64,000 nt of DNA, from the NCBI GenBank assembly GCA_026705765.1, contig JAPPAB010000056.1, positions 24,546 through 88,545 on the forward strand, in the 5' to 3' direction. The translations under genes were made by a program, and so were the position numbers. The notes under the pieces were generated by a model. The model was not told where the DNA came from, ran no database searches, and saw only the letters and a program-made list of their open reading frames with translations. The stretch comes from Gemmatimonadota bacterium (GTDB taxonomy: Bacteria > Latescibacterota > UBA2968). Positions within the stretch are counted from its first letter, which is position 1. Every line of letters begins with the position of its first letter. This document shows positions 17,414 to 26,620 of the stretch, piece after piece.

Positions 17414-18757
17414 TTACGCACTTTGCACCTGCAATAACTCCCGCGCGTGATGCCCCTCGAAACCCGCCAATTCTCCGACGGCCACATCGTCTTCAACCCG
17501 CTGCAAGTGCACATCGACAATCTCTTCGCACGCGGCATCTGGAGCGGGCGCAACCACCCGGATATAATTATCGGTCAACCCCTGTAAAAGCTGCCCGTTG
17601 CGGCGGTTTTCAAAAAGCACGGGCAATGTGCGCCCAATAAACCGCGCTTGAAATGCCGCCACCTTTCGCTGCCCCAATTTGCGGAGTATTGCGCCCCGTT
17701 GCTTTTTCACCTTTGGATCAACCTGATTTGTCATGCGCGCTGCAGGCGTTTTGCCGCGCGGCGAATACGGAAATACGTGCAAATACGTCATGGGATGATA
17801 GGCAATCAAATCGCGCGTATTTTGGAATGCCTCATCCGATTCACCGGGAAAACCCACCATCACATCCCCACCAATGCCCACATCGGGAATCCGATCTGCG
17901 AGTTTTTCAATTAGCGCAATATACTCCTCCCGCGTATAGGGGCGACGCATTGCCTTCAACACGCCGTCGTCACCGCTCTGCAATGGAATGTGCAAATGCC
18001 TGCAAAATTTCTGGCTCGACGCAAAAAAGTCGATCATGGCATCGGTCACATAAGTCGCTTCAATTGAACTCACGCGAAAGCGCTCCAACCCGTTGACGCG
18101 CTCAACAGCCTCCAGCACCTGCAACAAGTCGCGCGCCTCCAAATCCACGCCGTAATCGCCAATATGCACACCCGTCAGCACCACCTCTCGATAGCCCGCT
18201 GATACCAATTTCTCAACCTGCAATACGGTACTCTCAAGCGTGCGACTGCGACTGCGCCCACGCGCAAACGGAATAATGCAAAATGAACAAAATTCATTGC
18301 ACCCTTCCTGAATTTTGACAAAAGCCCGAGCGCGCCCGCCAAAATTGTAAATATCCATATCCTGAAAATCAGCCGTGCGACTGCGCGTCACGAATGTGCG
18401 CCCCAAAGAGCAGGTAGTATTTACCAGATCCAGAAGTTGCATCCGCTCTGCTGTTCCGACCACCAGATCGACTTCGGGCATTGCCGATAGGGCATCTGGA
18501 TCTGTTTGTGCATAACACCCCACCGCAACCACGGTACCTGTGGGCGAAATCCGATGTGCTCTGCGCAATGCCTTGCGCGACTGCGCGTCCCCTTGACCGG
18601 TCACAGTGCAGGTATTGACCACAGTAACATCAGCCCACTCACCAAACGGCACCTCGCGATAACCCTGCGCCACAAACTGCTCGGCATACCACTGCGTGTC
18701 GTAAGTATTGAGCTTACAACCCAGCGTATAAAACGCAACCGTCTTTTGATCTCGCAT
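17414..18757 (-). CDS. mtaB: tRNA (t6A37) methylthiotransferase MtaB
   Basis: A radical-SAM methylthiotransferase of 447 residues that converts t6A37 to ms2t6A37 in ANN-decoding tRNAs. The N-terminal UPF0004 domain has TLGCKLNTYDTQ and the cysteines of the second cluster (VVNTCTVTG, VAVGCYAQ). The radical SAM core has IQEGCNEFCSFCIIP (Cys-x3-Cys-x2-Cys), and a TRAM domain forms the C-terminus. The GCKLN-YD signature separates MtaB from MiaB and RimO. The start lacks a clear ribosome site. It is flanked by terminators on both sides (17352-17391 and 18774-18812), so it is monocistronic. Confidence 0.93.
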   Translation of the reverse strand: MRDQKTVAFYTLGCKLNTYDTQWYAEQFVAQGYREVPFGEWADVTVVNTCTVTGQGDAQSRKALRRAHRISPTGTVVAVGCYAQTDPDALSAMPEVDLVVGTAERMQLLDLVNTTCSLGRTFVTRSRTADFQDMDIYNFGGRARAFVKIQEGCNEFCSFCIIPFARGRSRSRTLESTVLQVEKLVSAGYREVVLTGVHIGDYGVDLEARDLLQVLEAVERVNGLERFRVSSIEATYVTDAMIDFFASSQKFCRHLHIPLQSGDDGVLKAMRRPYTREEYIALIEKLADRIPDVGIGGDVMVGFPGESDEAFQNTRDLIAYHPMTYLHVFPYSPRGKTPAARMTNQVDPKVKKQRGAILRKLGQRKVAAFQARFIGRTLPVLFENRRNGQLLQGLTDNYIRVVAPAPDAACEEIVDVHLQRVEDDVAVGELAGFEGHHARELLQVQSA

Positions 18758-18773
18758 AAAAAATCAGCCATTT

Positions 18774-18812
18774 GAAAAAACAAAGCGTTGAGACGATATG
18801 CCCCAACGCTTT
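18774..18812 (-). terminator. Intrinsic terminator after rpsA
   Basis: On the minus strand, a 9-base perfect stem (AAAGCGTTG / CAACGCTTT) is followed by GTTTTTTC. It is 28 bases beyond the rpsA stop. Confidence 0.85.
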
Positions 18813-18839
18813 GCAACCGCCAGAAAGATCTGAGCAATC

Positions 18840-20789
18840 TTATTCCTCTTTTCTACTCTGTGATTCATCCTTTGCTTCGACCTCAGCTTCGGCTTCGGCT
18901 TCCACTGCCTCTTCAACTTCTGCCTCGGCAGTTTCGGCTTCCGCTTCTGCTTCTACTTCCACCTCTACTTCAGCTTTGGCTTCTACTTCCACCTCTACTT
19001 CAGCTTTGGCTTCTACTTCGGCCTCATCCTCTACTTCTACCTCTGTATCTGCTACCACTTCATCTTCTTCGGCAACTTCATCTTCCACGGCTACTTCTGC
19101 GCCTACGCGTTGAGGATGTGCCGCGAGAAAAGCGTCGATTTCATCTTGATCGGCATCTCGCAAACGCTCTCGCACGCTCAATACAATCTTCTTTTGATCT
19201 TCGTCAAACTCCACGACTTTCAGCGGGATCTCATCGCCTTCCCCGAAATATTCATCGGGACGTTGAAGGTCGTCAATACCCAGTTGAGAAACCGGTACAA
19301 ATCCCTCCACATGGCCTTCGAGATCAACGACCACCCCGCGTTCGAGAATGCGCGAAATATTACCCTCTACGGCATTGCCCACTGCATAGGTAACAGCCAG
19401 CTTCGCCCAGGGATTTTCAACGGTCTGTTTATGCCCCAACGAGATGCGCCGGCGCTCTTTGTCGATATTGAGCACAATAACATCCAATTCCTGGCCTTTT
19501 TTGATCACCTCACTCGGATGGCGAATGCGCTTGGTCCAGGACATATCGGAAATATGCACCAGCCCGTCGATTCCCTCTTCGATTTCGACAAAAGCCCCAA
19601 AATTGGTCAAATTGCGTACAATACCTCGGAGAGGTGTGCCCGAGGGGTATTTTTGGTCGAGATCTTCCCAGGGATCGGGCTGCACCTGCTTGAGACCCAG
19701 CGAAATTTTTTGCCCTTCCTGGTCAACGCGCAGGACCATGACCTCCACTTCATCGCCGATGGAGACCAGCTTAGAAGGATGGCGAATATGCTGTGTCCAC
19801 GACATTTCAGAAATGTGTACCAACCCTTCGACACCCTGTTCCAGCTCGACAAAAGCGCCGTAATCCGTAATGCTGACAACCTTGCCTATTACCTTGCTAT
19901 CAACAGGATATTTTTCCTCGACACCTTTCCAGGGATGGTCTTGTAATTGTTTCATACCCAGAGAAATGCGCTCGCGCTTCTCATCGTAATTGAGCACCTT
20001 AACTTCTACTTCTTCGCCAATGGACAAAACTTCTGATGGATGTCCAACCCTGCCCCAGGCTATATCCGTAATATGCAACAACCCGTCTAAGCCGCCCAGA
20101 TCGATAAACGCGCCAAAATCGGTGATATTTTTGACCGATCCCTGACGCACTTGTCCCACTTCCAGTGTGGCGAGAATCTGTTTGCGCAGCCTGGAACGTT
20201 CTTCTTCGAGAACAACGCGACGAGAAATGACAATATTTCGGCGATTCTTGTTGAGTTTTATAATCCGGAACGGGTACACATTGCCGAGAAATTGATCGAA
20301 ATTTTTGACCTGTTTGATATCAATTTGGGAGCCGGGCAAGAAAGCATCGACGCCGAAGAGATCGACCACAATGCCACCTTTGATTCGCCGCATCAAACGC
20401 CCCTCAACAATCTGATCGCTATCATACGCGTCCTTAATGCGATCCCACACCCGCATAAAGTCAGCTTTGGTCTTGGACAGCACCACCTGGCCTTCCTGGT
20501 CTTCAATGCTCTCCAAAAAAACCTCAATTTCATCGCCATCCTCTATGGCTGGCGGATCGCCAAACTCAGAGAGGGGAATTGCGCCTTCAGACTTGAAACC
20601 TATATCTACCACCACGATACCGTCGTGGATGGACCTCACGGTACCCACGACAATCTCGCCCTGCTTAATGGTCTCTAACGTCTCTTCGTAGAGTTCCATC
20701 ATTTCATTAAATTCTGACTCGCTATACTCGCTTTCATCCAGCGCAGCCAGGGCTTCTTCAGGGGTGGGTTTAAGGGTATTAACGGCCAT
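18840..20789 (-). CDS. rpsA: 30S ribosomal protein S1
   Basis: S1 melts and docks mRNA on the 30S subunit. The start is the ATG at 20789 (MAVNTLKPTPEEALAAL), with AAAGGAAA about 9 bases upstream; the frame is open further upstream but that part lacks homology. Six S1 domains are visible, beginning with GEIVVGTVRSIHDGIVVVDIG, IVEGRLMRRIKGGIVVDL, VRQGSVKNITDFGAFIDLGG, VIGKVVSITDYGAFVELEQG, LRGIVRNLTNFGAFVEIEEG and VEGNISRILERGVVVDLEGH. After the last domain comes an 80-90 residue tail made almost only of Glu, Val, Ala and Asp, encoded by degenerate short repeats. Total length is 649 residues. It follows cmk and plsC, the classic cmk-rpsA neighbourhood. Confidence 0.95.
   Translation of the reverse strand: MAVNTLKPTPEEALAALDESEYSESEFNEMMELYEETLETIKQGEIVVGTVRSIHDGIVVVDIGFKSEGAIPLSEFGDPPAIEDGDEIEVFLESIEDQEGQVVLSKTKADFMRVWDRIKDAYDSDQIVEGRLMRRIKGGIVVDLFGVDAFLPGSQIDIKQVKNFDQFLGNVYPFRIIKLNKNRRNIVISRRVVLEEERSRLRKQILATLEVGQVRQGSVKNITDFGAFIDLGGLDGLLHITDIAWGRVGHPSEVLSIGEEVEVKVLNYDEKRERISLGMKQLQDHPWKGVEEKYPVDSKVIGKVVSITDYGAFVELEQGVEGLVHISEMSWTQHIRHPSKLVSIGDEVEVMVLRVDQEGQKISLGLKQVQPDPWEDLDQKYPSGTPLRGIVRNLTNFGAFVEIEEGIDGLVHISDMSWTKRIRHPSEVIKKGQELDVIVLNIDKERRRISLGHKQTVENPWAKLAVTYAVGNAVEGNISRILERGVVVDLEGHVEGFVPVSQLGIDDLQRPDEYFGEGDEIPLKVVEFDEDQKKIVLSVRERLRDADQDEIDAFLAAHPQRVGAEVAVEDEVAEEDEVVADTEVEVEDEAEVEAKAEVEVEVEAKAEVEVEVEAEAEAETAEAEVEEAVEAEAEAEVEAKDESQSRKEE
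18951..19020. repeat. 30-base tandem repeat in the rpsA acidic tail
   Basis: Two 30-base units (18961-18990 and 18991-19020) differ only in the last base, and a partial third unit precedes them. They encode (in the minus direction) an alternating Glu/Val/Ala block. In-frame slippage would change the tail length by 10 residues per unit. Confidence 0.9.
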
Positions 20790-20831
20790 ACGAAAAATTT
20801 CCTTTCGCGCTAAAAAATCGCGCAAAATAAC

Positions 20832-20857
20832 AAAAAAAGAACGACGAATAACGTCGA
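20832..20857 (-). terminator. Possible weak terminator/attenuator between plsC and rpsA
   Basis: On the minus strand a short stem (CGACG / CGTCG, 5-base loop) is followed by a TTCTTTTTTT run, 42 bases before the rpsA start. The stem is short, so partial read-through into rpsA is likely. Confidence 0.5.
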
Positions 20858-20881
20858 TCAAACCGTGCCGACACCTTATCG

Positions 20882-21535
20882 TTAACCATTGTGAGAAGCG
20901 GGAGCAACCGTGCCGGCTTTCCGCCGCATCCGCTTCAGAACAGCGAGATGATGCATCACTTCCCGAGTGATAAAATTGTAGGCGTCGCGACGCCTGTCGG
21001 GCAATTGTTCTGGACAACCCAGAATAGGCTTGCCAAACCGCACCTGCAACCGATCCAGCCCAACCAGCGTTTTCCAGATACTGACTGTGCCCGAAATATA
21101 TACGGGTATCACAGGTGCCCGAGTGCGATAAACCAGCATGCCCACCCCTGATCGGGGGCGCAGAAAACCGGGGCGCTTATTGCGCGTGCCCTCTGGAAAA
21201 ATGAGTACGGGATTACCGCCCTGCAAAGTTTTTGTCCAGGCCAAAAATGCGCTGCGATCTCCACGGCTTCTATCAACCGGCATCGCGTGCAACCTGTGAA
21301 TCAGCTTTCCCAGCAACGGAACAGGAAAGAGTTCAGCCTTAGCAAGATACCAAAGTTCGCGTCCTGCCGCAACTCCAATAATAACGGGATCGACGTAAGA
21401 ACAATGGTTAGAAGCCAAAATTAATGCCCCCGACCGGGGTATGTGACGCCGCCCTTCGACCCGCAATCTAAAGAGAATAACGGCCAGCCCGTAAGCCAGC
21501 CACCAGCAAAAGCGATAAAAAGTCATCGATATCAT
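20882..21535 (-). CDS. plsC: 1-acyl-sn-glycerol-3-phosphate acyltransferase family protein
   Basis: PlsC-type enzymes add the second acyl chain to lysophosphatidic acid in phospholipid synthesis. The catalytic HX4D motif is NHCSYVDP and the substrate motif is FPEGTRNKRPGF. A hydrophobic N-terminal segment (FYRFCWWLAYGLAVILF) anchors it to the inner membrane. An in-frame start at 21571 would overlap cmk; ATG codons at 21535 and 21526 avoid or nearly avoid this, and 21535 is given here without a decisive ribosome site. It lies directly between cmk and rpsA. Confidence 0.88.
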   Translation of the reverse strand: MISMTFYRFCWWLAYGLAVILFRLRVEGRRHIPRSGALILASNHCSYVDPVIIGVAAGRELWYLAKAELFPVPLLGKLIHRLHAMPVDRSRGDRSAFLAWTKTLQGGNPVLIFPEGTRNKRPGFLRPRSGVGMLVYRTRAPVIPVYISGTVSIWKTLVGLDRLQVRFGKPILGCPEQLPDRRRDAYNFITREVMHHLAVLKRMRRKAGTVAPASHNG

Positions 21536-21542
21536 CCATTTA

Positions 21543-22220
21543 TCATTCACGCCCTTGGGCAAGGTCAACAATCCTATCCACTTGTTCTGAGATTGACAAT
21601 TCTGTGGTATCTATACACACGGCATCAAGCGCGGGCCACGCGCCGCGTTGCAACTGCGTTTGTCGGTCGCGGAGATCCCGAATGCGAATTTCGTCCAGCA
21701 GCGACTCAAACACAGCAGTCTCACCCCTTTTTTTGAGGTCTCTGAGTCGTCGGCGCGCGCGTTCGGCGGGATCGGCAACGAGAAAAATTTTCAATTCCGC
21801 ATCTGGAAAAATAGCAGTACCAGTATCTCGCCCTTCTAAAACAATACCCCCATCTCTTCCCATGGCCCGCTGTAATGCAACGAGCACATCGCGCACCCCT
21901 GGATGGACAGCTACACGAGACGCAGCCTGAGAAATTTCAGATGAGCGAATGGCATTGGATATATTTTCCCCATTGAGCAGGGTTTGCAACTTTCCATCTC
22001 GCGTTTCAAATGCGATATCGAGCGCGCTACACAATGCGGTTACGCCATCGGGATCATCGGGATCAACACCCCGTTGCAGTGCCGCCAGTCCCACGGCGCG
22101 ATACATGGCCCCGGTATCCAGATACAGGTACCCCATTTGATCTGCAACGAGCCGCGCAGTCGTACTCTTGCCAGCACCTGCCGGGCCATCAATCGCAATA
22201 ACAATGCCATTTCCGCGCAT
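21543..22220 (-). CDS. cmk: Cytidylate kinase
   Basis: Cmk phosphorylates CMP and dCMP with ATP. The 225-residue protein has P-loop GPAGAGKST (about residues 11-19), DTGAMYRAVGL for the nucleotide site, the GRDTGTAIFPDAELKIFLVA segment and the RARRRLRDLKKRGE lid. It lacks a clear ribosome site. The start is preceded by a spacer holding a dispersed repeat (22233-22319) that separates it from rluB. Confidence 0.95.
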   Translation of the reverse strand: MRGNGIVIAIDGPAGAGKSTTARLVADQMGYLYLDTGAMYRAVGLAALQRGVDPDDPDGVTALCSALDIAFETRDGKLQTLLNGENISNAIRSSEISQAASRVAVHPGVRDVLVALQRAMGRDGGIVLEGRDTGTAIFPDAELKIFLVADPAERARRRLRDLKKRGETAVFESLLDEIRIRDLRDRQTQLQRGAWPALDAVCIDTTELSISEQVDRIVDLAQGRE

Positions 22221-22232
22221 AAGAAAACCAGC

Positions 22233-22319
22233 GAATCAACGAATAGACGAATCAACGACGGAGTTTGTAACAACTTTGGGTGGTAGGGCCGGGTTCGTCT
22301 ATTCGTCTATTCGTTACAG
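22233..22319. repeat. Dispersed repeat element with 8-base terminal repeats, copy 1
   Basis: Both sides carry GAATAGAC/GAATCAAC-type octamers (CGAATCAACGAATAGACG on the left, TTCGTCTATTCGTCTATTCG on the right) around a core GTAACAACTTTGGGTGGTAG. The same arrangement, inverted, is at 38842-38946 (core, reverse complement, GTAACGATTTTGGGCGGTGG). Non-coding. Confidence 0.7.
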
Positions 22320-23036
22320 CCCGACCATTTCTCGAAGCCTTTTTACTTCTGCTTGTGTCAGATGCCGCCATTGGCCTGGCTCGAGGTGTCGCGTTGTGAG
22401 ACCGGCAAAATGCGTGCGTGCCAAAGATCGTACCCGATGTCCTGCAGCCTCGCACATCCGCTTCACCTGTCTTTTCCGCCCCTCGTGAAGCACCAATTCT
22501 AATTCTGTATCCCCACCGCTTGCGCGTATCACGCGAATATGTGCAGGAGCAGAAATACCATCGCTGAGCTTTATCCCTTCTCGCAGTGCTGCCAATACCG
22601 CCTCGCCGGGATACCCACGCACCCATGCGCGATAGACTTTTTTTACGCCATATCGCGGATGGGTCAATCGAAATGCCAGATCGCCGTCATCCATCAACAA
22701 CAAAACCCCTCGCGTATCCAGATCGAGCCGTCCGACGGGAAAAACCCGAGCATCAATGCCGCGCAACAATTTATAAACTGTTTGGGCATGATGCGGATCG
22801 CGCGTCGATACCAGATATCCCGGGGGTTTGTGCAATAAAATATAAGTTTGTCGATCAACCGATTGGATCGCCCGCCCATTGACACATACGCGATCGCTAT
22901 GCGGATTTAATCGCGTGCCCGGATGTGTCACAACAGCGCCATTTATTTTAACGCTGCCCGTTTGGATCAACCGATCGCTCGCCCGCCGCGAAGCCACCCC
23001 CGCGCGGGCCAGAAACCGGTTCAGGCGCTCTGTCAT
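22314..23036 (-). CDS. rluB: 23S rRNA pseudouridine synthase, RluB/RsuA family
   Basis: The enzyme turns specific uridines of rRNA into pseudouridine. An N-terminal S4 domain (RLNRFLARAGVASRRASDRL) is followed by the catalytic domain with the active-site aspartate in VFPVGRLDLDTRGVLLLMDD and a C-terminal RKRQVKRMCEAAGHRV motif, as in RluB/RluE/RsuA. The start MTERLNRF at 23036 fits the family N-terminus; a start at 23060 is also open. Either way the gene overlaps the end of scpB by about 90 bases in another frame. Which uridine is modified cannot be decided from sequence. Confidence 0.9.
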   Translation of the reverse strand: MTERLNRFLARAGVASRRASDRLIQTGSVKINGAVVTHPGTRLNPHSDRVCVNGRAIQSVDRQTYILLHKPPGYLVSTRDPHHAQTVYKLLRGIDARVFPVGRLDLDTRGVLLLMDDGDLAFRLTHPRYGVKKVYRAWVRGYPGEAVLAALREGIKLSDGISAPAHIRVIRASGGDTELELVLHEGRKRQVKRMCEAAGHRVRSLARTHFAGLTTRHLEPGQWRHLTQAEVKRLREMVGL

Positions 23037-23694
23037 GGGTATCCTGTTCGCTTTCTCCATCGGTATTGATCACGCCCGATAACGGGCTGTCTATGCCTTC
23101 GGCTACCCGTTGCTCTTCTTCTCGGAGCAATTCTTCCAACTCGCGAATCCTGGGCAGATCAGACAGGGTCTTAAGGCCAAAATGCTTCAAAAAATCGCGT
23201 GTCGTTCCGTATAACAAGGGCCGCCCGGGCGCGTCTGACCGTCCGGAAATGCGGATCAAGCCCTTTTCCATCAATTGCCGCAAAACGCCATCGACAGACA
23301 CACCGCGGATATGCTCGACTTCGGCTTTGGTAACCGGCTGCTTAAAAGCCAGAATAGCGAGCGTTTCCAGGGAAGCTTGAGAAAGCCGGGGCGCGACTTT
23401 CTCGCGCATCAGTTGCCGAATCCATGGCGCAAATTCGCTGTGTACAGCCAACTGAAAGCCCCCCGCGACTTCGACAACCCTGAAACTGCGCCCAGTCTGT
23501 GCGTATTCTTCATTGAGATCATTGACATAGGCGCGAATTTCTTTTGCGCCAGTATGCTGTCCCAAAACCGATGACAGACGCGATACGCCCAGAGGATCAT
23601 CGGCTGCAATCAACAACGCTTCAACCACGCCTTTGTTGCGTGCATCTTCATCGGTAGCCAGATTGGCGACGCGTGCGTCATCTCTCTCAGACAT
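22948..23694 (-). CDS. scpB: Segregation and condensation protein B
   Basis: ScpB is the winged-helix partner of ScpA in the SMC condensin complex. The sequence shows VVEALLIAADDPLGVSRLSSVLG, LSQASLETLAILAFKQPVTKAEVEHIRGV and the GRPLLYGTTRDFLKHFGL motif. After that comes a charged, likely disordered tail (to residue 248), whose end overlaps rluB. It overlaps scpA by eight bases. Confidence 0.94.
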   Translation of the reverse strand: MSERDDARVANLATDEDARNKGVVEALLIAADDPLGVSRLSSVLGQHTGAKEIRAYVNDLNEEYAQTGRSFRVVEVAGGFQLAVHSEFAPWIRQLMREKVAPRLSQASLETLAILAFKQPVTKAEVEHIRGVSVDGVLRQLMEKGLIRISGRSDAPGRPLLYGTTRDFLKHFGLKTLSDLPRIRELEELLREEEQRVAEGIDSPLSGVINTDGESEQDTHDRAPEPVSGPRGGGFAAGERSVDPNGQR

Positions 23695-24481
23695 CGGTTG
23701 TGCCCTCCTCGAAAGACGCCGTGTCTAAAGCATCGCGGCGATATACCCAGAGTTCTCCATCAATATCAGTCTGCTGAACGCGGACTTTGCCTTCTTTCAT
23801 CAAGTCCAGCAACGCGATAAATGTCACAACAACAACAATTCGATATGCACTGGCAATCAGATCGCTAAATGGAACCTGATGACGTCGCGCGAGTACATCG
23901 AGCACGTATTCGACGCGCTCTTCTGTGGTCACATCGACCCGCGTCACCTCGTGAAAATCGACTTTTGGTGCCGCATCCATCGCTTGCTTAAAGGCGCGGA
24001 GCAATTCGAACAGGCTCACGGGACGAAATTCCCCGGTTTCTCGCTCTCGAATATCTTCCAGATCCATCGAAGCACCCCGATAAAAAACATCGCGGTATTC
24101 CGTTTGCTGATCGTCCATCCACGTGGCTACTTCTCTAAACTGCTGGTATTCCAACAAGCGGCGCACCAATTCTTCGCGAGGATCACCTTCTTCCTCCTCG
24201 GCTTCTGGATCAGAGGGCAACAACATGCGCGATTTGATGCGCATCAATGTGGCGGCCATCACGACAAAATCGCCGGCAACCTCTAAGTTTAATCTCTGGA
24301 TAATCTCGACGTATTCTAAAAATTGCCGCGTAATATCGGCGATGGGAATATCGTAGATATCGATCTCGTTTTTTTGAATGAGAAAGAGCAACAGATCCAG
24401 CGGGCCCTCAAACAAATCGAGCTTCACGCCATAAGGCGCAGCATCCGGATCGAACTGAGCTGTCAAATTGGATGCAATCAT
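23687..24481 (-). CDS. scpA: Segregation and condensation protein A
   Basis: ScpA is the kleisin that bridges SMC heads. Family motifs are [34 protein letters not shown] in the first 55 residues and [12 protein letters not shown]; the C-terminal winged helix ([21 protein letters not shown]) is present. Length 264 residues is normal. It overlaps trpS by four bases (ATGA) and scpB by eight, so the three genes are translated together. Confidence 0.94.
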   Translation of the reverse strand: MIASNLTAQFDPDAAPYGVKLDLFEGPLDLLLFLIQKNEIDIYDIPIADITRQFLEYVEIIQRLNLEVAGDFVVMAATLMRIKSRMLLPSDPEAEEEEGDPREELVRRLLEYQQFREVATWMDDQQTEYRDVFYRGASMDLEDIRERETGEFRPVSLFELLRAFKQAMDAAPKVDFHEVTRVDVTTEERVEYVLDVLARRHQVPFSDLIASAYRIVVVVTFIALLDLMKEGKVRVQQTDIDGELWVYRRDALDTASFEEGTTDV

Positions 24482-25545
24482 TGCGCCTCCTGCTCCTGTT
24501 TCTTCATTCTATCTCGCGCTTTGCGAGAAATCCGATTCCATACGCCGGTAAAACCCATCGCCTTTTTCATAGCCAAAAGCGTTTCGTTTGCAAGTGCTTG
24601 CGTTTTGAGCGTGCCTTCGTAAATCACTTGCTCGATATAACCCGACTGCGCCGCAAAATGTGCCCGGCGCTGGCGGATAGGGGCGAGAAACGCATTGAGC
24701 GCGCGTGCCAATTTATCTTTCACTTCGACATCGCCCACACGCCCCTGGCGATAGCGGGTTTTGAGATCTTCAACTTCAGCGACATTGGGATTAAATGCAT
24801 CGTGATACATAAATACGGGATTGCCTTCAACAGTGCCCGGAATATCTGCGCGAACGCGATTGGGATCCGTGTACATACCGCGCACTTTTTTTTCTACAGT
24901 CTTTTCATCATCAGATAAAAAAATCGCATTGTCGAGACTTTTGCTCATCTTGGCCTGTCCATCGGTTCCCACCAGAGTAGGGACCTCGCCCATGAGGAGT
25001 TCGGGAATGGGAAATACATCGCCGTAATACGCGTTGAACCGACGCGCAATTTCCCGCGTCACTTCAACGTGCGCCTCATTGTCTTTCCCCACCGGCACAA
25101 CATGTGCGCGCGGCATCAAAATATCGGCACTTTGAAGCACGGGATACCCGATCAGGCCAAATGGAATTGCCTCATCTGTCATATTCGCCGCGCGGGCCAT
25201 ATCTTTCACACTGGGCAATCGCGCCACGCGGGGCAATGTCACGAGCATCTCAAAAAACAGATTCATCTCGTACACAGCGTGAATAGCCGATTGCAAATAG
25301 ATGGTCGATTTTTGGGGATCTATACCCACGGCCAAATAATCCAATACCATCTCATAGATATTTTCACGCAATGCATCGATGTGTTCTTTTTGAGGCTGCG
25401 TGGTCAACATGTGCAGATCGGCCACCAAAAAATAGCTCTCGTAATCATCTTGCAGAGCCACGCGGTTTTTCAAAGACCCAACATAGTGCCCGAGATGCAA
25501 GCGCCCCGTGGGCCGATCACCTGTCAAAATTCGCTTTTTTTCCAT
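24478..25545 (-). CDS. trpS: Tryptophan--tRNA ligase
   Basis: A class I aminoacyl-tRNA synthetase of 355 residues. The first signature appears as [14 protein letters not shown] and the KMSKS loop as [26 protein letters not shown] and the C-terminal helical tRNA-binding region are typical of bacterial TrpRS-I. The position upstream of scpA-scpB is a common arrangement. The C-terminal end is basic ([14 protein letters not shown]). Confidence 0.95.
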   Translation of the reverse strand: MEKKRILTGDRPTGRLHLGHYVGSLKNRVALQDDYESYFLVADLHMLTTQPQKEHIDALRENIYEMVLDYLAVGIDPQKSTIYLQSAIHAVYEMNLFFEMLVTLPRVARLPSVKDMARAANMTDEAIPFGLIGYPVLQSADILMPRAHVVPVGKDNEAHVEVTREIARRFNAYYGDVFPIPELLMGEVPTLVGTDGQAKMSKSLDNAIFLSDDEKTVEKKVRGMYTDPNRVRADIPGTVEGNPVFMYHDAFNPNVAEVEDLKTRYRQGRVGDVEVKDKLARALNAFLAPIRQRRAHFAAQSGYIEQVIYEGTLKTQALANETLLAMKKAMGFTGVWNRISRKARDRMKKQEQEAQ

Positions 25546-25557
25546 CAGCCCCCGCTT

Positions 25558-26085
25558 TTAATCATCCATAAAAAGATAGGGACGCCAGCGGCGATCTGGC
25601 ACCCCAATATGATGTCGAATAAAGGTCACCCGATTGGGAGACTGCGGCTTGCGCAATAATGACAAACCGACTTCCGCAGGCGCATGGTCGCCCTTGCGAT
25701 TGTTGCACCGATGGCAGGCGCACACCAGATTATCCCATGAATTGCGCCCATTTTGAGACCGCGGCACCACGTGATCAATGGTAAATGGACCGCGGCGAAT
25801 GCCACAATACTGACACTGAAACCCATCGCGTTTTAAGATATTGCGCTTGGTCAAAGCGAGCGGTTTGGGAGGCACGCGCACATATACGGCCAGACGCACC
25901 ACACTCGGCACGGGGAATGAATCCCTCACCGTATGGATGCGAGAATCGCACGCTTCGACAACTTCGGCGCGACCTCGAAAAACCAGTACAATAGCCCTGC
26001 GCACAGAACACACATGCAGAGGTTCATAACTCTGATTGAGCACCAGCACAGACTGATTGAGTACCGTGGGCATCGTCACGGGCAT
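25558..26085 (-). CDS. HNH endonuclease
   Basis: A 175-residue HNH protein of the family starting VLVLNQSYEPLHVCSVRRAIVLVF. The zinc cysteines are in CQYCG and CHRCNNRKGDH, and the HNH core is FTIDHVVPRSQNGRNSWDNLV. ATG at 26085 is preceded by GAGGTG with 6-base spacing. A strong promoter lies upstream at 26149-26177. This family is widespread in chromosomes with unknown function, and there is no sign of an intron or restriction system here. Confidence 0.9.
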   Translation of the reverse strand: MPVTMPTVLNQSVLVLNQSYEPLHVCSVRRAIVLVFRGRAEVVEACDSRIHTVRDSFPVPSVVRLAVYVRVPPKPLALTKRNILKRDGFQCQYCGIRRGPFTIDHVVPRSQNGRNSWDNLVCACHRCNNRKGDHAPAEVGLSLLRKPQSPNRVTFIRHHIGVPDRRWRPYLFMDD

Positions 26086-26148
26086 GATAAAGCACCTCAA
26101 AAATAGCGATTAGCCTCCGCCCATCCACTCCCTAATATAAATCTCCAT

Positions 26149-26177
26149 GATATATTGTATTGACTACAAGGTGTCAA
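26149..26177 (-). promoter_or_regulatory. Sigma-70-type promoter for the HNH gene
   Basis: On the minus strand TTGACA (26177-26172) and TATATC (26154-26149) are 17 bases apart, about 64 bases before the HNH start. Confidence 0.7.
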
Positions 26178-26193
26178 GACTTATTCACTCTAT

Positions 26194-26577
26194 CTATTCA
26201 TCAACCAGACCTGCATAGGCATGAGCATCCATCAAGTCCTCTGTTTCTGAAGGATCTGAAAGGCGCACTTGAATCATCCATCCCTCGCCATAAGGCTCGT
26301 CGTTGACCAGAGCAGCATCATCTGTCAACTGGATATTGACATCCACCACCTCACCCGAAACCGGTGCAATGAGGTCGGACACCGTCTTGACCGCCTCAAT
26401 TATGCCATAGGATTCCCCCTGAGCGACAAAATCGCCAATCTCTGGCAATTCTAAAAACACAATATCGCCCAGTTCGCCCTGCGCGTAATCCGTAATCCCG
26501 CATGTGCCCGTATCACCCTCAATTCGAACCCAGTCGTGATCGCTATTAAAAAGTAAATCTTCTGGAATATCCGACAT
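26194..26577 (-). CDS. gcvH: Glycine cleavage system H protein
   Basis: GcvH carries the aminomethyl group on lipoate between the P, T and L proteins. The 127-residue protein starts at ATG 26577 with AAAGGAG upstream; the frame is open further 5' but without homology. The lipoylated lysine is Lys64 in GIIEAVKTVSDL (family ES-VKA-S). No gcvP or gcvT is in the window, so gcvH is detached from the rest of the system and linked to accBC, and might also serve in lipoate relay. Confidence 0.95.
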   Translation of the reverse strand: MSDIPEDLLFNSDHDWVRIEGDTGTCGITDYAQGELGDIVFLELPEIGDFVAQGESYGIIEAVKTVSDLIAPVSGEVVDVNIQLTDDAALVNDEPYGEGWMIQVRLSDPSETEDLMDAHAYAGLVDE

Positions 26578-26620
26578 TTTCTGCTCCTTTGTACCTTTAC
26601 CTATGGGTGAGAAATGCGCT

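Noticed and set aside
18772..19393. Ser/Thr- and Leu/Pro-rich plus-strand frames opposite the rpsA tail
   Set aside because: They are the complement of the acidic Glu/Val/Ala repeat and carry no start signal or homology.
20790..21017. N-terminal extension of the rpsA frame
   Set aside because: It overlaps plsC, lacks homology, and the ribosome site supports the ATG at 20789.
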